From contig NZ_JADWDC010000009.1 in NCBI RefSeq assembly GCF_020640915.1, positions 1 to 64,000 on the forward strand: 64,000 bases of DNA, given 5' to 3'. Every line of letters starts with the position of its first letter. The stretch's first letter is position 1. Under the pieces are notes generated by a model. That model made no database searches. It was not told the DNA's origin and saw nothing but the letters and a program-made list of their open reading frames with translations. A program made the position numbers and the translations under genes. This stretch comes from Waterburya agarophytonicola KI4. Its GTDB lineage: Bacteria; Cyanobacteriota; Cyanobacteriia; Cyanobacteriales; Xenococcaceae. Below, in pieces: positions 36,825-46,414 of this stretch.

Positions 36825-37160
36825 ATGGGTTTTCTAGGAAAACTATTTGGTAAAAAAGAAGAAGATAAAGCAGCAGCAGCGGGTAATGTATCTGTTGCGG
36901 CAGCAGCCAAAGATAATGATATTGCTCCTGAAAAAGTGGGTCTAGACGGTCAATTCGACGAAAGTGGCTTGGCAAAGCGCGTTGCTAAAGCACTAGACGA
37001 TGCCAATATTTCTGATAGCGTCGGACTTTGGGTAGCTCAAACTGGTAGCACCGTAGTTTTAAAATACAATCCCGATGCAGAAGGAGTTTTAGCCCAAGCA
37101 GAAAAAGTTGCCCAAGGTGTGGATGGTGCAACTGACGTTCAAACTGTACCTAATAGCTAA
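36825..37160 (+). CDS. Small BON-like domain protein (111 aa)
   Basis: A soluble 111-residue protein beginning MGFLGKLFGKKEED, an amphipathic basic helix that could bind membrane, then an Ala-rich linker and a C-terminal domain of about 65 residues. That domain (ESGLAKRVAKALDDANISD, VVLKYNPDAEG, LAQAEKVAQGVDGATDVQTV) follows the alpha-beta-beta pattern of BON domains. A LysM domain is not visible. AGAGGATATAAATATG gives a plausible ribosome site. BON proteins are linked to osmotic stress and envelope stability, but the role here is open. Confidence 0.65.
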   Translation: MGFLGKLFGKKEEDKAAAAGNVSVAAAAKDNDIAPEKVGLDGQFDESGLAKRVAKALDDANISDSVGLWVAQTGSTVVLKYNPDAEGVLAQAEKVAQGVDGATDVQTVPNS

Positions 37161-37248
37161 TTAACTATTTCACCATTTAGCGATCGCATAACTTTCGCCT
37201 AATTTAATTACAATGGAGACTGTGATGTATTTTATCTAGTCTTCTTTT

Positions 37249-38421
37249 TTATTTTGTTGAAATAATTTGAGGAGTTGAAATATCTTGATAAACTCTAATT
37301 AATTTTTCAGCCACAATATCCCAAGTATAGTTTTGCAATATAAACGCGCGCGCGCGATCGCCCATACCTCTTGCTTGTTGAGGATGGTTTAAGCAATCAG
37401 TGAGTGCGGTGGCGATCTCCTTATCGTTAACTTCCACGACTTTAGCTGCTTGAGCTGTATTTGCTTCGGGGAAATTGCATTCCGTAGTAATAACGCAGGG
37501 TAAGCCCGATGCCATTGCTTCTAATACCGACATACTAAATCCTTCAGAATAGGAAGAAGCGACGTATAAACTGGCTGCTGATAAGACAGATTTTTTAATT
37601 TCACCTGTTAGCATTCCTGTAAAAGTAACTGCTTCTAGACATTTTTCTTGGCTAAAAAAATCTTTGACTTTTGGTAAGTAGTTAATATTATCTGGACCCG
37701 CAACAACTAAATGAGTATTAGGAAATTGATGGTGTATTTTACCAAAAGCTGCTGCTAATAAATCTAAACCTTTTTTCGGATCGATACGACCGAGAAAGAG
37801 AATTAAAGTTTTATGTTTTGTTGGAGGATATTGCTGATAAAAAATATTAGGGTCGGTTTTTTCCCTAAAGTCTTCGCGATGAATACCATTGGGTAAAATT
37901 GCTGTAGTCGATCTAATTCCCAAAGATTTAATATTATTGGATTCAGAATTGACTAAAGTATGAATGGCACTTGCTTTTTGTAATGCAGGTTTTTCCCATA
38001 AATTATAATAAATGCGCTTTTTTCTAGCTTTATAAGATAAAGCCCAAGGCTCTAACATTCCATGAGGAGTAATAATATATGGAATTTTAGCTAGTTGACA
38101 AATACTATGGGCGATCGAAATTAAAGGAGAAAATAAGGTATGAGTGTGAACTAAATCATAGTTAGATACGTTATTAAACAGCCAGCCAACTAAACTAAGA
38201 CTAATAATTAGATCGTCTTGATGCCAACAATTAAAATAGCGAATCCGATAATTATTTTTTGATATCCATTGATTTAAAATACACTCTTTATAATTAGCAT
38301 TGGTAGTGACTAAATCTATCTCGATATTAAATTTAGCTAAAGTATGAACTAACTCCAAAACCATCTTAGAAGTACCGCCATAAACCGAGCTAATATAAGG
38401 TGAGATCGCTAAAATTTTCAT
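37249..38421 (-). CDS. Glycosyltransferase family 4
   Basis: A 390-residue GT-B retaining glycosyltransferase. The N-terminal acceptor domain starts ISPYISSVYGGTSKMVLEL, with the usual glycine loop. The C-terminal nucleotide-sugar domain has LGRIDPKKGLDLL near residue 208, and SEGFSMSVLEAMASGLPCVIT (the E-x7-E region) near 285-305, as in GT4 enzymes. It is the last gene of the tight polysaccharide operon, only two bases after its neighbour. The run CGCGCGCGATCGC lies near its 3' end. Sugar and acceptor are unknown. Confidence 0.9.
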   Translation of the reverse strand: MKILAISPYISSVYGGTSKMVLELVHTLAKFNIEIDLVTTNANYKECILNQWISKNNYRIRYFNCWHQDDLIISLSLVGWLFNNVSNYDLVHTHTLFSPLISIAHSICQLAKIPYIITPHGMLEPWALSYKARKKRIYYNLWEKPALQKASAIHTLVNSESNNIKSLGIRSTTAILPNGIHREDFREKTDPNIFYQQYPPTKHKTLILFLGRIDPKKGLDLLAAAFGKIHHQFPNTHLVVAGPDNINYLPKVKDFFSQEKCLEAVTFTGMLTGEIKKSVLSAASLYVASSYSEGFSMSVLEAMASGLPCVITTECNFPEANTAQAAKVVEVNDKEIATALTDCLNHPQQARGMGDRARAFILQNYTWDIVAEKLIRVYQDISTPQIISTK

Positions 38422-38423
38422 TT

Positions 38424-39614
38424 TTAATTACTATTTTTAACTAGTAAAGTAGAGTCAATAGCTGCAAAAATCCCCCTGGCAAATACTGAAGGATGATATT
38501 TTTTAACTATTGTTTGACTGGCAATTCCCAAGCGATCGCGGGAAGCTGACTCTAAGCGATGAATTTTTAATAAAGCATTAGCCATATCCTGCTTATCTTC
38601 TGGGTTAAATAAATAGCCATTTTTCCCTTCTACTACTAATTCACGAGTAGCACCTACTGTATTACTGCTCAAAATTGGTAATCCCGCAGCACAGGCTTCG
38701 TTAACAACTAATCCCCACTGTTCTTGAATTGCAGGATGAACAAAAGCAGAAGCTAGACCATACCAATCGGGAGTGCGATCGTAGGTAATAAAACCAGGAA
38801 AGTGAACCCGATTTTCTAGCTTATAGTTATTGACAATTGTTTGGATATTGTCTAACTCTTGTCCGCTACCACAGACAACTAAATCCCAACTATCTTCTGA
38901 ATTTATTTCGCGATCGTACAAAGCATAAGCTTCTATTAATCTGGCAATATTTTTACGTTCGATCAATCTATTAGCTGTAAAAAAATAAGATTTATGAGGA
39001 ATATTAGGTTCTCTTTTTCTAGTACTAATAATGTCTTGTCTGGCTCGGCTAGCACCAGTAGAGAAATATTCATTATCAACCACATCGTAGCCCAAGAAAA
39101 TCTTTTCCTCGGCAAAACCTAATTTGACTAAATAATCTTTATGTTGTTGACTACCCACTAAACCCGCATCGTATTTTTTAATATATAACTGCGATTTTAA
39201 TAACTCTTTCCACCATTGTCGGGGTTCATCATCTTGTTTGCTCTCGCTCATTAGTATTGTCGGTACTCGATGTTTTTGGCACCAACTAAGAGCAGCACGA
39301 GAGACAGGAAAACCCCAACCAGGAATAGCAACAATATCGGGGTCGATATCTGTCAAGCATTCAGTAATTAAAGACGCAGCGACTTGCGAAAAAGGACTGC
39401 GATCTATAGTATTGGGTGTCGCTGCAATGGGTAATAAAGTCTTAACTTCAAACGACAACAAATCATCCATTTTTCCCCAGGGACGATCTGTCGTATTGTC
39501 GGTAACTTCTATTGCTGTAAAATCCCAACCTTTTTGTTGACAGACAAGATAAGTTTCTCTCAGACGTGCAGCATGATAACCGCCAATATTATAGAAAACA
39601 ATAACTAAGTGCAT
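38424..39614 (-). CDS. Glycosyltransferase family 4
   Basis: A 396-residue GT-B enzyme. The N-terminal half is divergent (starts MHLVIVFYNIGGYHAARLRE), with DPDIVAIPGWGFPVSRAALSW near residue 94. The C-terminal half is typical GT4: TANRLIERKNIARLIEAY, then GFITYDRTPDWYGLASAFVHPAIQEQWGLVVNEACAAGLPIL with the paired Glu. It lies 11 bp downstream of the polymerase-like gene and 2 bp upstream of the next glycosyltransferase, inside the operon. Donor and acceptor unknown. Confidence 0.88.
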   Translation of the reverse strand: MHLVIVFYNIGGYHAARLRETYLVCQQKGWDFTAIEVTDNTTDRPWGKMDDLLSFEVKTLLPIAATPNTIDRSPFSQVAASLITECLTDIDPDIVAIPGWGFPVSRAALSWCQKHRVPTILMSESKQDDEPRQWWKELLKSQLYIKKYDAGLVGSQQHKDYLVKLGFAEEKIFLGYDVVDNEYFSTGASRARQDIISTRKREPNIPHKSYFFTANRLIERKNIARLIEAYALYDREINSEDSWDLVVCGSGQELDNIQTIVNNYKLENRVHFPGFITYDRTPDWYGLASAFVHPAIQEQWGLVVNEACAAGLPILSSNTVGATRELVVEGKNGYLFNPEDKQDMANALLKIHRLESASRDRLGIASQTIVKKYHPSVFARGIFAAIDSTLLVKNSN

Positions 39615-39625
39615 AGTAAATTCAT

Positions 39626-40942
39626 TTAACGATAATGTTGCAACAATAAGCGTTTGGGAATTAATCTGGCTTTGTTCAATTCACGACGCTTAATCCATAA
39701 CAATAAAAAACAAGGCCAAAAAGCCATACCCACCCAAGCATAGATACCAGGTAAATCTCCGCCTCGTAATAAGGGAATCAAACAAGCACAGACTACCGCC
39801 CGTACAATTACTCCTGCAAAAGGTTTGAGACGAATACTATAGGTAGTTATTTTTGCTAAAGCCCAACCATAGATTAACGACCAACTGACAATACCGAATA
39901 TTCCCCCGTCAATATAAAAAGAACCAAACAAAGTAGGAGAAAAGCCTACCGTCATTCCTGTTGAAGCATCACTCAATCCCAAATACTCCATGTAGCTTCC
40001 TCCTACAGGCTTGCCCGCCCAAAGACTACGGGGAATAGGGCGCATCAAAATTTCCAAGTGTTCCATGCCATAACGAAAATCTAGATGTTTGGGAAAAAGA
40101 CTGCGGACAATCACAAAGCCATCGAGCATATTGCCATCCTCTGCACTCATAGCCCGCGCTATGGCAGCCTGTTCTAAAGATACTTCGGACAACGCCACAT
40201 TACGCATGGCACCAGCAAAAGCAAATAAGCCCAAACCAACAACAGCAGCTATACTAAAAACCCATAGTCTTTTTTGAGGTTTGAAAGAAGAAGAAAGAAT
40301 AATTGCGCTGGCTACAATCCAGCCAATGAATTGGAAACGAGATGCTGGACTGAAGGTTAAGTAAAATACCCCAATCAAAATTACAGTTGCCAATAATTTA
40401 TGTAATGTGCTGGGCAATCCACCAAATTTCCACAGGGTTATGGTCAATACCGCAATTCCAATTAAAACCATTGGAAATAGATACAGATAACCGCTGATTT
40501 CAAATGCTGCTGACTTACCGCTATTAATTTGAGCAAGAATACCGGAACGAGTAGCAATTACCAAAGGAAAACAAAGTAAACCTAGAAATAATACTTTTGG
40601 TCTTAACCAAGTTAGTAGGGAATTGTCATTTCCTGCTTTAGAGACAGATATAGCTTGCTTTTGACAATACCAATAGGTACTCAATAAACAGATTTGACCA
40701 AAGATGATACAAGCTAAGGCATTTAAACCATCAACCTCAGGATTGTCACTCAGAAAAGCCGTAACATTTACCCATCTGCCTAAATCTGATGTTACCGACC
40801 AATAGCGATAGGATGCAACATAGAATAAAAAACTACTGACTAGTAAAGGAACAACATCATTGCGTCGGATCAACCAATAAAGACTAACAATAATTAATAT
40901 AATTTGAGCGAAAAGTAATACTGGATATTCAAGTACAGCCAT
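39626..40942 (-). CDS. O-antigen polymerase (Wzy)-like membrane protein
   Basis: A 438-residue polytopic protein with about eleven or twelve helices. A large extracytoplasmic loop between late helices contains GMEHLEILMRPIPRSLWAGKPVG (about 285-310), a feature of oligosaccharide repeat-unit polymerases (Wzy/EpsG-like), which have low sequence conservation. Position between glycosyltransferases supports this. It overlaps the upstream glycosyltransferase gene by 14 bp, so translation is probably coupled. It would join repeat units delivered by a flippase; no flippase gene is in the window. Confidence 0.75.
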   Translation of the reverse strand: MAVLEYPVLLFAQIILIIVSLYWLIRRNDVVPLLVSSFLFYVASYRYWSVTSDLGRWVNVTAFLSDNPEVDGLNALACIIFGQICLLSTYWYCQKQAISVSKAGNDNSLLTWLRPKVLFLGLLCFPLVIATRSGILAQINSGKSAAFEISGYLYLFPMVLIGIAVLTITLWKFGGLPSTLHKLLATVILIGVFYLTFSPASRFQFIGWIVASAIILSSSFKPQKRLWVFSIAAVVGLGLFAFAGAMRNVALSEVSLEQAAIARAMSAEDGNMLDGFVIVRSLFPKHLDFRYGMEHLEILMRPIPRSLWAGKPVGGSYMEYLGLSDASTGMTVGFSPTLFGSFYIDGGIFGIVSWSLIYGWALAKITTYSIRLKPFAGVIVRAVVCACLIPLLRGGDLPGIYAWVGMAFWPCFLLLWIKRRELNKARLIPKRLLLQHYR

Positions 40943-42167
40943 GAGTAATAGCTTTAAGACGAGAGGATAAATTCTGGAGACTAAACTCAGAAGTAATATA
41001 AGATTGAGTAGCGAATTCTTGTAGTTGTTGGGGGTTTTGCTGACAAAACCTTAAAGCATTTGCGATCGCGTCTGGAGTTAACTCACGCAATATTAACCCA
41101 TTAATTTTGTTTTTGACCACCGCACCACAGTTTTCTGAAGCAATAATCGGTAATTGCCAAGCCTGTGCCTCTAATTGAGTTAGTCCAAAACCATCGGAAA
41201 GAGTGGGAAATAAAAAGATGTCCGCCTGTTGATAGTATTGGGCTGTAACGCTTCGAGGTACTGCTCCTGGCAATTTTATGTTTGGACTGATATTTTCTAG
41301 TTGAGTGATTCCCAACGAGCCAACCAGCCAGAATTCAATAGGCTCATCTTGAAGTACTTCGGCAGCTTTAATTAGATCTGCAATACCTTTACGTAAAATA
41401 ATTTGACCGAGAAATAAAACCCGTAGGGGACGTTGGTGAGTAAAAATACGGGGATAGGTGCGAATGAAATCTTGACCTACTTTTGGAGATTGATACGCTA
41501 GAGGAACAATATCTATCTTGTCTTGGGCAATAGTATTGGCTTGTAAAGCATTCTTAGACCATGCAGAATTAACAATAATTTTATCGGCTAGATTGCATTC
41601 TTGTTTCCAATCAGACCAATATTCAAATGGTGCTGGTTGCCAATGGGATTGATAATTGGGATGTTTGAGATGTTCTTGATTTACTATTTGTTCTTCAGTG
41701 ATACCAGGGTCTATTTGACCTAAAACAGTTTGCCAACCTCGATTTTTTGCATAGCGAAATAGTTTTAAAGCTGCATAACTATAGGCAAAAATAGTAATTT
41801 TGGAATTAAGCTTAGGAGGATATTTTTTAAGTACCTTCAAAGCTCGATCTTGAAACCAATCGTTACGGGCAATAATCTTCTTCCAGCCTCTACTCTGTCT
41901 GAGTTTTTGAGTTAATTCAAATTGAAACAAAGATTGATTAAAAGAATAAACTAACACGTTATTTAATTCTGGATGAAATCTTTCTCGTAAATTAGCTAAA
42001 TAGGGCTTTGGTAGCCGATTTAAAGGTGAATTAGGTTCGATCCATGTATCTGTAATTAAGTACTCTAATTGTCCTTGTTGATGCAAAGCTCTAGGAATAG
42101 CATAATGCTCTCTTGCTCCTATTTGGCAGCAGATCCAGGTTGAGTCGGGAGAGTTTTGAGCTAGCAT
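40929..42167 (-). CDS. Glycosyltransferase family 4
   Basis: A 412-residue GT-B enzyme. The N-terminal domain is divergent (QIGAREHYAIPRALHQQGQLEYLIT). The C-terminal domain carries LFLGQIILRKGIADLIKAAEVL and the classic PTLSDGFGLTQLEAQAWQLPIIAS with both Glu residues, then CGAVV and a KINGLIL segment. It is the middle member of the operon, 15 bp after the acyltransferase and overlapping the polymerase-like gene. Specificity unknown. Confidence 0.88.
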   Translation of the reverse strand: MLAQNSPDSTWICCQIGAREHYAIPRALHQQGQLEYLITDTWIEPNSPLNRLPKPYLANLRERFHPELNNVLVYSFNQSLFQFELTQKLRQSRGWKKIIARNDWFQDRALKVLKKYPPKLNSKITIFAYSYAALKLFRYAKNRGWQTVLGQIDPGITEEQIVNQEHLKHPNYQSHWQPAPFEYWSDWKQECNLADKIIVNSAWSKNALQANTIAQDKIDIVPLAYQSPKVGQDFIRTYPRIFTHQRPLRVLFLGQIILRKGIADLIKAAEVLQDEPIEFWLVGSLGITQLENISPNIKLPGAVPRSVTAQYYQQADIFLFPTLSDGFGLTQLEAQAWQLPIIASENCGAVVKNKINGLILRELTPDAIANALRFCQQNPQQLQEFATQSYITSEFSLQNLSSRLKAITHGCT

Positions 42168-42182
42168 AAAAAATACAATAAA

Positions 42183-43316
42183 TTATTCTACTTTTAAACG
42201 GGAGTGCATGAAGTTACGTTCGCACAATAGGAAAAACAAATGACACAACAATAAAGTAGCAATAGCTGTGACTAAAGCTAGCCAACCGTGCATTGGTCTT
42301 GTTCCAAATTTTTCAATAGTCCAGGCACTAACAAAAGCTACTAGAGGAAAATGACAGATATAAATCGTGTAAGATTCCATGCCGATAAATTCAAATAAAC
42401 GATGTATAGGATGATTGAAAATTGAGTTTGGCAAACTTACTACTATTAATAAGGTACTAGAACCAAGTAAACAATACAAAAAGAAGTTGAATGAGTCGGG
42501 AAAATTATAATTAATTGCAATAAAACTAATTGATAAGCTCAAATAACTAATAAATATAATCCATTTAGGTAATTGCTTTTTAACCAAAAATTCAGCAATT
42601 AATGCACCGCTTAACCAGATAGGATAATGAATTAAAATGGCGCGAATAAAACTAGGCGGTAAAAAATAATTTCCTGCGATCGCCAAAGTAAAGCCAGTTA
42701 TATAGCCTTGCCACGCTCCCAAACGGCGCACCATTAGCCATAAAGGATACAAAAGATAGTAAACAAATTCATAACCAAGAGACCAAAAAGGGCCATTTGT
42801 ACCAAAGTCTTTACCCAAACTACTGGGTAATAGAAATAAAGCAGGAATAATAGAAGTGAGAGAGAAATCTTTTCTGATGAAATTAGTATCTAATAAGATA
42901 TCTCCTGTGGCTGCATGATAAAGAGTTGGATATAAATAATAACCAATTAAATCTACTATTAAAGTTAAAATTAAAGCAAATATATAAGGTGGAACTAGTC
43001 GATGTAAACGACGCTTGAAAAAGCGAGTCAGATCGAAACTAAAGCTGTTTTTTTCTGCTAACTGCTTAGATATTCTTAAATGAATAAAAAAACCACTAAG
43101 AGCAAAGAAAATCATGACTACTTCATGACCATATCTGAGACTAGCCGAAGCAGTCGCCAAAATATCAGACCACCAAGAACGATCTATTTTGTTCCATTCA
43201 TTATTACCAGCCCAAAGTAACCAACGGCAATGTCCCAAAAGGACATAAACAGCTAATATACCTCGCAAAGCATCTAAGCTTTTTAGATTTAAAGATTTTT
43301 TGGTTTCAGTTAACAT
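42183..43316 (-). CDS. Acyltransferase 3 family membrane protein (OafA/YrhL-like)
   Basis: An integral membrane O-acyltransferase of 377 residues and about ten helices, expected to add acetyl or similar groups to a glycan. NLKSLDALRGILAVYVLLGH carries the essential R and H of the family, then HEVVMIFFALSGFFIHLR and the RFFKRRLHRLVPPYIFAL segment. It ends with a short cytoplasmic tail. I prefer ATG 43316: the longer frame begins with a TTG inside the sulfotransferase gene and would add a non-family stretch. It lies in the operon between sulfotransferase and glycosyltransferase. Confidence 0.88.
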   Translation of the reverse strand: MLTETKKSLNLKSLDALRGILAVYVLLGHCRWLLWAGNNEWNKIDRSWWSDILATASASLRYGHEVVMIFFALSGFFIHLRISKQLAEKNSFSFDLTRFFKRRLHRLVPPYIFALILTLIVDLIGYYLYPTLYHAATGDILLDTNFIRKDFSLTSIIPALFLLPSSLGKDFGTNGPFWSLGYEFVYYLLYPLWLMVRRLGAWQGYITGFTLAIAGNYFLPPSFIRAILIHYPIWLSGALIAEFLVKKQLPKWIIFISYLSLSISFIAINYNFPDSFNFFLYCLLGSSTLLIVVSLPNSIFNHPIHRLFEFIGMESYTIYICHFPLVAFVSAWTIEKFGTRPMHGWLALVTAIATLLLCHLFFLLCERNFMHSRLKVE

Positions 43317-43357
43317 TGCCACTTTTTTAAAATTCTTAATAATAAAAACAATATTAA

Positions 43358-44155
43358 TTACATCCAATTATTAGATTTTTCATAGCCTAATTGAATTAAT
43401 AAATCTCCTACTTCTGAATTTATGAACTTGCGATCTTCAAGGGTAAAAGCCGTTTGCCACTTTGATACTTTTTGACCGCGATAGTAACCAATGATTGCAG
43501 TACTTTCTGCTTTTCTTTGGGTTAATATAATCCAGCGACCATGCCATAAACTTTTAATTCTTGTAGGTAAGATAGGTTGCTGATGCAGTGGAGTTAATTC
43601 CAAATCGTGTTGAATATTTTCCAACACCGATTCAGTATTTTTAATAACATTTTCAAACTTTAATATCTTAACTTTTGGTTCGTCAAGCCACATTTTAATA
43701 TGATTAGCCCAGTTTTTGATTCTGCTCGTATCTCCTGTTTTTTGACGTATAAATTCACTAAGAGAACATCTAGTAGACGGATCGTAGGATTGCATAAATA
43801 AGTGCAAAGAACACATTACATCACGTCCATCTCTAAGCACATAATAAATATCTGCTTCTTTTTTTAGCCAATTGACCCAAGATATTTTTTCAGAAGATAA
43901 ATAAGAAAACTGAGGATAACAGTGAGTCTTTACTAAAGGTCTTTTTACTTGCTGTAAAATATTGAATGCTTGTAGATCGGATAGTAAATTTTGTGGATCT
44001 AAGCCACAATAGAGTCGATTTAAAGGTTCTCCTAGTTTTTTGCTAGACTGACATTCTTTGAATTGTTTCCGCAATAAATCTATCGTCAAATGAGTACCCG
44101 ATCGCGGATGACTAGCAATTACAATTGGCTTACCAATATCTTTGAATGTTTCCAT
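43358..44155 (-). CDS. Sulfotransferase domain protein
   Basis: A 265-residue PAPS-dependent sulfotransferase, probably acting on the sugar chain made by the neighbouring enzymes. The 5'-phosphosulfate loop ASHPRSGTHLTIDLL lies at 14-28. The 3'-phosphate-binding part YYVLRDGRDVMCSLHLFMQSY is near 105-125, and KILKFENVIKN follows near 160. There is no signal peptide. The length fits cytosolic bacterial sulfotransferases. Its presence suggests a sulfated exopolysaccharide, a trait known in several cyanobacteria. It lies 10 bp downstream of the hexapeptide acetyltransferase. Confidence 0.88.
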   Translation of the reverse strand: METFKDIGKPIVIASHPRSGTHLTIDLLRKQFKECQSSKKLGEPLNRLYCGLDPQNLLSDLQAFNILQQVKRPLVKTHCYPQFSYLSSEKISWVNWLKKEADIYYVLRDGRDVMCSLHLFMQSYDPSTRCSLSEFIRQKTGDTSRIKNWANHIKMWLDEPKVKILKFENVIKNTESVLENIQHDLELTPLHQQPILPTRIKSLWHGRWIILTQRKAESTAIIGYYRGQKVSKWQTAFTLEDRKFINSEVGDLLIQLGYEKSNNWM

Positions 44156-44165
44156 AATTAAATGC

Positions 44166-44705
44166 CTAAACTAACCAAGGTTGATAATTCAATTGATACT
44201 TTAAGTTGGGATTGCGCTTTTTAATAATGCGAGCAGGATTACCCGCTACTATAGTATTAGCTTCAACATCCTTCGTCACTACCGATCCCGCACCTATCAC
44301 CGCACCATCGCCAATAGTTACCCCTGGTAAAATAATTGCTCGATAAGCAATCCAAACGCGATCGCCTATAACAACATCACCTCCTTGGTCGGCAAATTCA
44401 GCAGACTGAGGATCGTGTCCAAGAGTAAGAATTGTAGCTTCAGGACCAATCGAGACATCCGAACCTGTTTTAATTTTGTAGTGACGACCATCAAATAAAC
44501 AACCAAAATTAATTACATTGCGATCGCCTAGAGATACTTTACGACCATTGAGAAACCGACACCCCATCTGTACGGAAGTTTTTTCTCCTACTTCAGCTAA
44601 ATAAGCTTGAAGATAAGACATTCTTAGTTTGTTGGATGGTAAGTAGCTAACAAAATGGCAATAAATATAGCTCAACGTGCTGCCAGCTAAAACTTTTTTT
44701 CTCAT
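44166..44705 (-). CDS. Hexapeptide-repeat acetyltransferase (WcaF/Maa-like)
   Basis: A 179-residue left-handed beta-helix acyltransferase. Hexapeptide repeats run from about residue 43 to 160. The catalytic His lies in TLGHDPQS, and the terminal signature [48 protein letters not shown] is typical. The first 25 residues are hydrophobic-basic and may touch the membrane. It would O-acetylate a sugar with acetyl-CoA. It sits second in the polysaccharide operon, 7 bp after the first acyltransferase. Confidence 0.9.
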   Translation of the reverse strand: MRKKVLAGSTLSYIYCHFVSYLPSNKLRMSYLQAYLAEVGEKTSVQMGCRFLNGRKVSLGDRNVINFGCLFDGRHYKIKTGSDVSIGPEATILTLGHDPQSAEFADQGGDVVIGDRVWIAYRAIILPGVTIGDGAVIGAGSVVTKDVEANTIVAGNPARIIKKRNPNLKYQLNYQPWLV

Positions 44706-44712
44706 TTATCTA

Positions 44713-45714
44713 TTACGCTTGTCCTAGTTTTTGATTAGCTTTTACTTGACGTCGGATGGTTTCAATTGGGTTTTTGATGTAAGTATTTAAAAGCCAAGAA
44801 ACAATTAAAATTGGCAATATAGAAGCAAACATAAGAGCTATACTTGGTCTTTGATACCCAATTCCTAAATTATCAAAGATGACTAGGATAAATAAGCCGA
44901 TTTGGTAATGAATTAAATACACAGGGTAGCTAAAACTGCCGATCCATTTATCTGTTTTTTTAGATATGTAAGGTAAGCTATCTATATTTAATAGGCTGAT
45001 AATTATTAGGGCATGAATTAAGCAATTAGTATAAAAACTAAAATTCCCAAATATTTCAAAGTTCAAACCTAAAAGCCAGTTAAAAATAAATAAAATCATT
45101 AAAGTAATTGGAGAGATAAAATATTCAAAATACTTTAATGATTCCAAGATTGAAATAAGTTTATTTTGATAAAAATATGTCAAACCTCCAATAGCAAAAG
45201 GAAGTGACGCAGCAGGAATTATAAAATACTGATAGTTTAATCCTAGTCCTTTGAAATTAATTAACAGATGGTATAAAACACTAAATAAAAACCAACCAAT
45301 GGTTAATGTTTTATTTTTAGATAATCCTAAAGCAATAACCATATAATAAAAAATTTCTACAGTTAAAGCCCATGCAGGAGGAGTTAGGCGAGGAGTTTCT
45401 TGGGTAGACAATAAAATAAAAATATTTTTGATTGCCGAAGTAATATTTTGAGGAAGGCATAGTGCTTCATGATAATTAAAAGCATAGTTTTTCCCTACCC
45501 ACAAAATAAGCAAGAGAGATATTAAGCAAGATAACCAATAAAGTGGATAAATTCTTAGAAATCTATTAAATGTAAATTTAATAATTCCATTAATAGAATA
45601 TCCATAACTTTTGTGCATAATTAGGGTCATCAAGTATCCACTCAAAATATAGAAGCCAAAAACTGCATATATGCCAATTAGCTTAATTCCTCCCAAATGA
45701 AGAGCAACAACCAT
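44713..45714 (-). CDS. Acyltransferase 3 family protein, N-terminus uncertain
   Basis: A polytopic acyltransferase of at least 333 residues with about nine to ten helices, including VFGFYILSGYLMTLIM and RFLRIYPLYWLSCLI. The ATG at 45714 begins inside the first helix and omits the family's N-terminal R. Without a stop, the same frame runs upstream for about 32 further codons and encodes VFGTYRTLLAF, which is a normal family start. That stretch has no ATG, GTG or TTG, so either a rare start (ATT or CTG) is used or the start codon has been lost. It is first in the operon. If the start is lost, its activity may be impaired. Confidence 0.75.
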   Translation of the reverse strand: MVVALHLGGIKLIGIYAVFGFYILSGYLMTLIMHKSYGYSINGIIKFTFNRFLRIYPLYWLSCLISLLLILWVGKNYAFNYHEALCLPQNITSAIKNIFILLSTQETPRLTPPAWALTVEIFYYMVIALGLSKNKTLTIGWFLFSVLYHLLINFKGLGLNYQYFIIPAASLPFAIGGLTYFYQNKLISILESLKYFEYFISPITLMILFIFNWLLGLNFEIFGNFSFYTNCLIHALIIISLLNIDSLPYISKKTDKWIGSFSYPVYLIHYQIGLFILVIFDNLGIGYQRPSIALMFASILPILIVSWLLNTYIKNPIETIRRQVKANQKLGQA

Positions 45715-46042
45715 AAATGCTAATAAAGTACGATAAGTGCCAAATACAATCTTCTCCGAGTAAACATTGAATTCAATGAGTAAATAAAAACATACTGCAA
45801 TATTCAGTGTTTTTGATTAAGTGTATCTTTTTAGTTATTTCTAGCATTTTAATTTTCATTTGACTTCAGTAATTACAATATAAGTAAAATTACTACGTTC
45901 AGAATATACTAGTATTTTTACTATTAGAGTTTTCATTTAATTACGTTACAAATATATCAAATAAAAAATAATGATAATTGTCAAAAAAAATTATAGACAA
46001 ATATTGACTATAGTCCACCAAACTATATTTTTAGCTCGACCT
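45715..46042. other. Very AT-rich region upstream of the polysaccharide operon
   Basis: About 330 bp. The part next to 45714 continues the acyltransferase frame to about 45807. The rest is low-complexity A/T with no convincing promoter boxes or RNA gene. It must hold the operon promoter. Confidence 0.5.
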
Positions 46043-46365
46043 ATGAAACGCTTTATAGAATTTTTGGACACACTTTTTTGACTTCTTTTAGCTTATCTGC
46101 TTGTTTATTAGTTTTACATCACAAGTCTGGTAGAGCCGAAGTATTCCATCATATCGTTGAATTATCTCAAAAAGCCGATTCATTCCTTGAAGGAAAAGAG
46201 GATAAAGATTTCATCAAAAAGCCAGATATAGCTCTAAAATTAGTCAATCAAACAATTAAAAGAAAATATCGTCTTACAAGTTCTTTCGCTGGTTACAAGA
46301 TAATGAGGAACTATTTGCTGAACATAAAGCTAATCGAGGATTTGTTTGGGGATAAAATCAAGTAA
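46043..46365 (+). pseudogene. Frame-broken gene remnant, unrecognised
   Basis: A start MKRFIEFLDTLF runs from ATG 46043 and stops at TGA 46079. An adjacent frame (46078-46365, TTG start) continues with 95 codons, including VELSQKADSFLEGKED and LKLVNQTIKRKYR. Near the end a third frame reads more protein-like (FFRWLQDNEELFAEHKANRG, about 46281-46342). Several frame changes in 300 bp indicate a decayed gene. I could not place it in a family; a transposase relic is one possibility. Confidence 0.35.
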
Positions 46366-46414
46366 CGTTGCATTTATTCTCTAAAATATCTTCGTAGCTA
46401 GAAAATATAGCTTG

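Noticed and set aside
42183-43367. A longer start of the acyltransferase at TTG 43367
   Set aside because: It overlaps the end of the sulfotransferase gene and adds 17 non-family residues. ATG 43316 gives the expected N-terminus.
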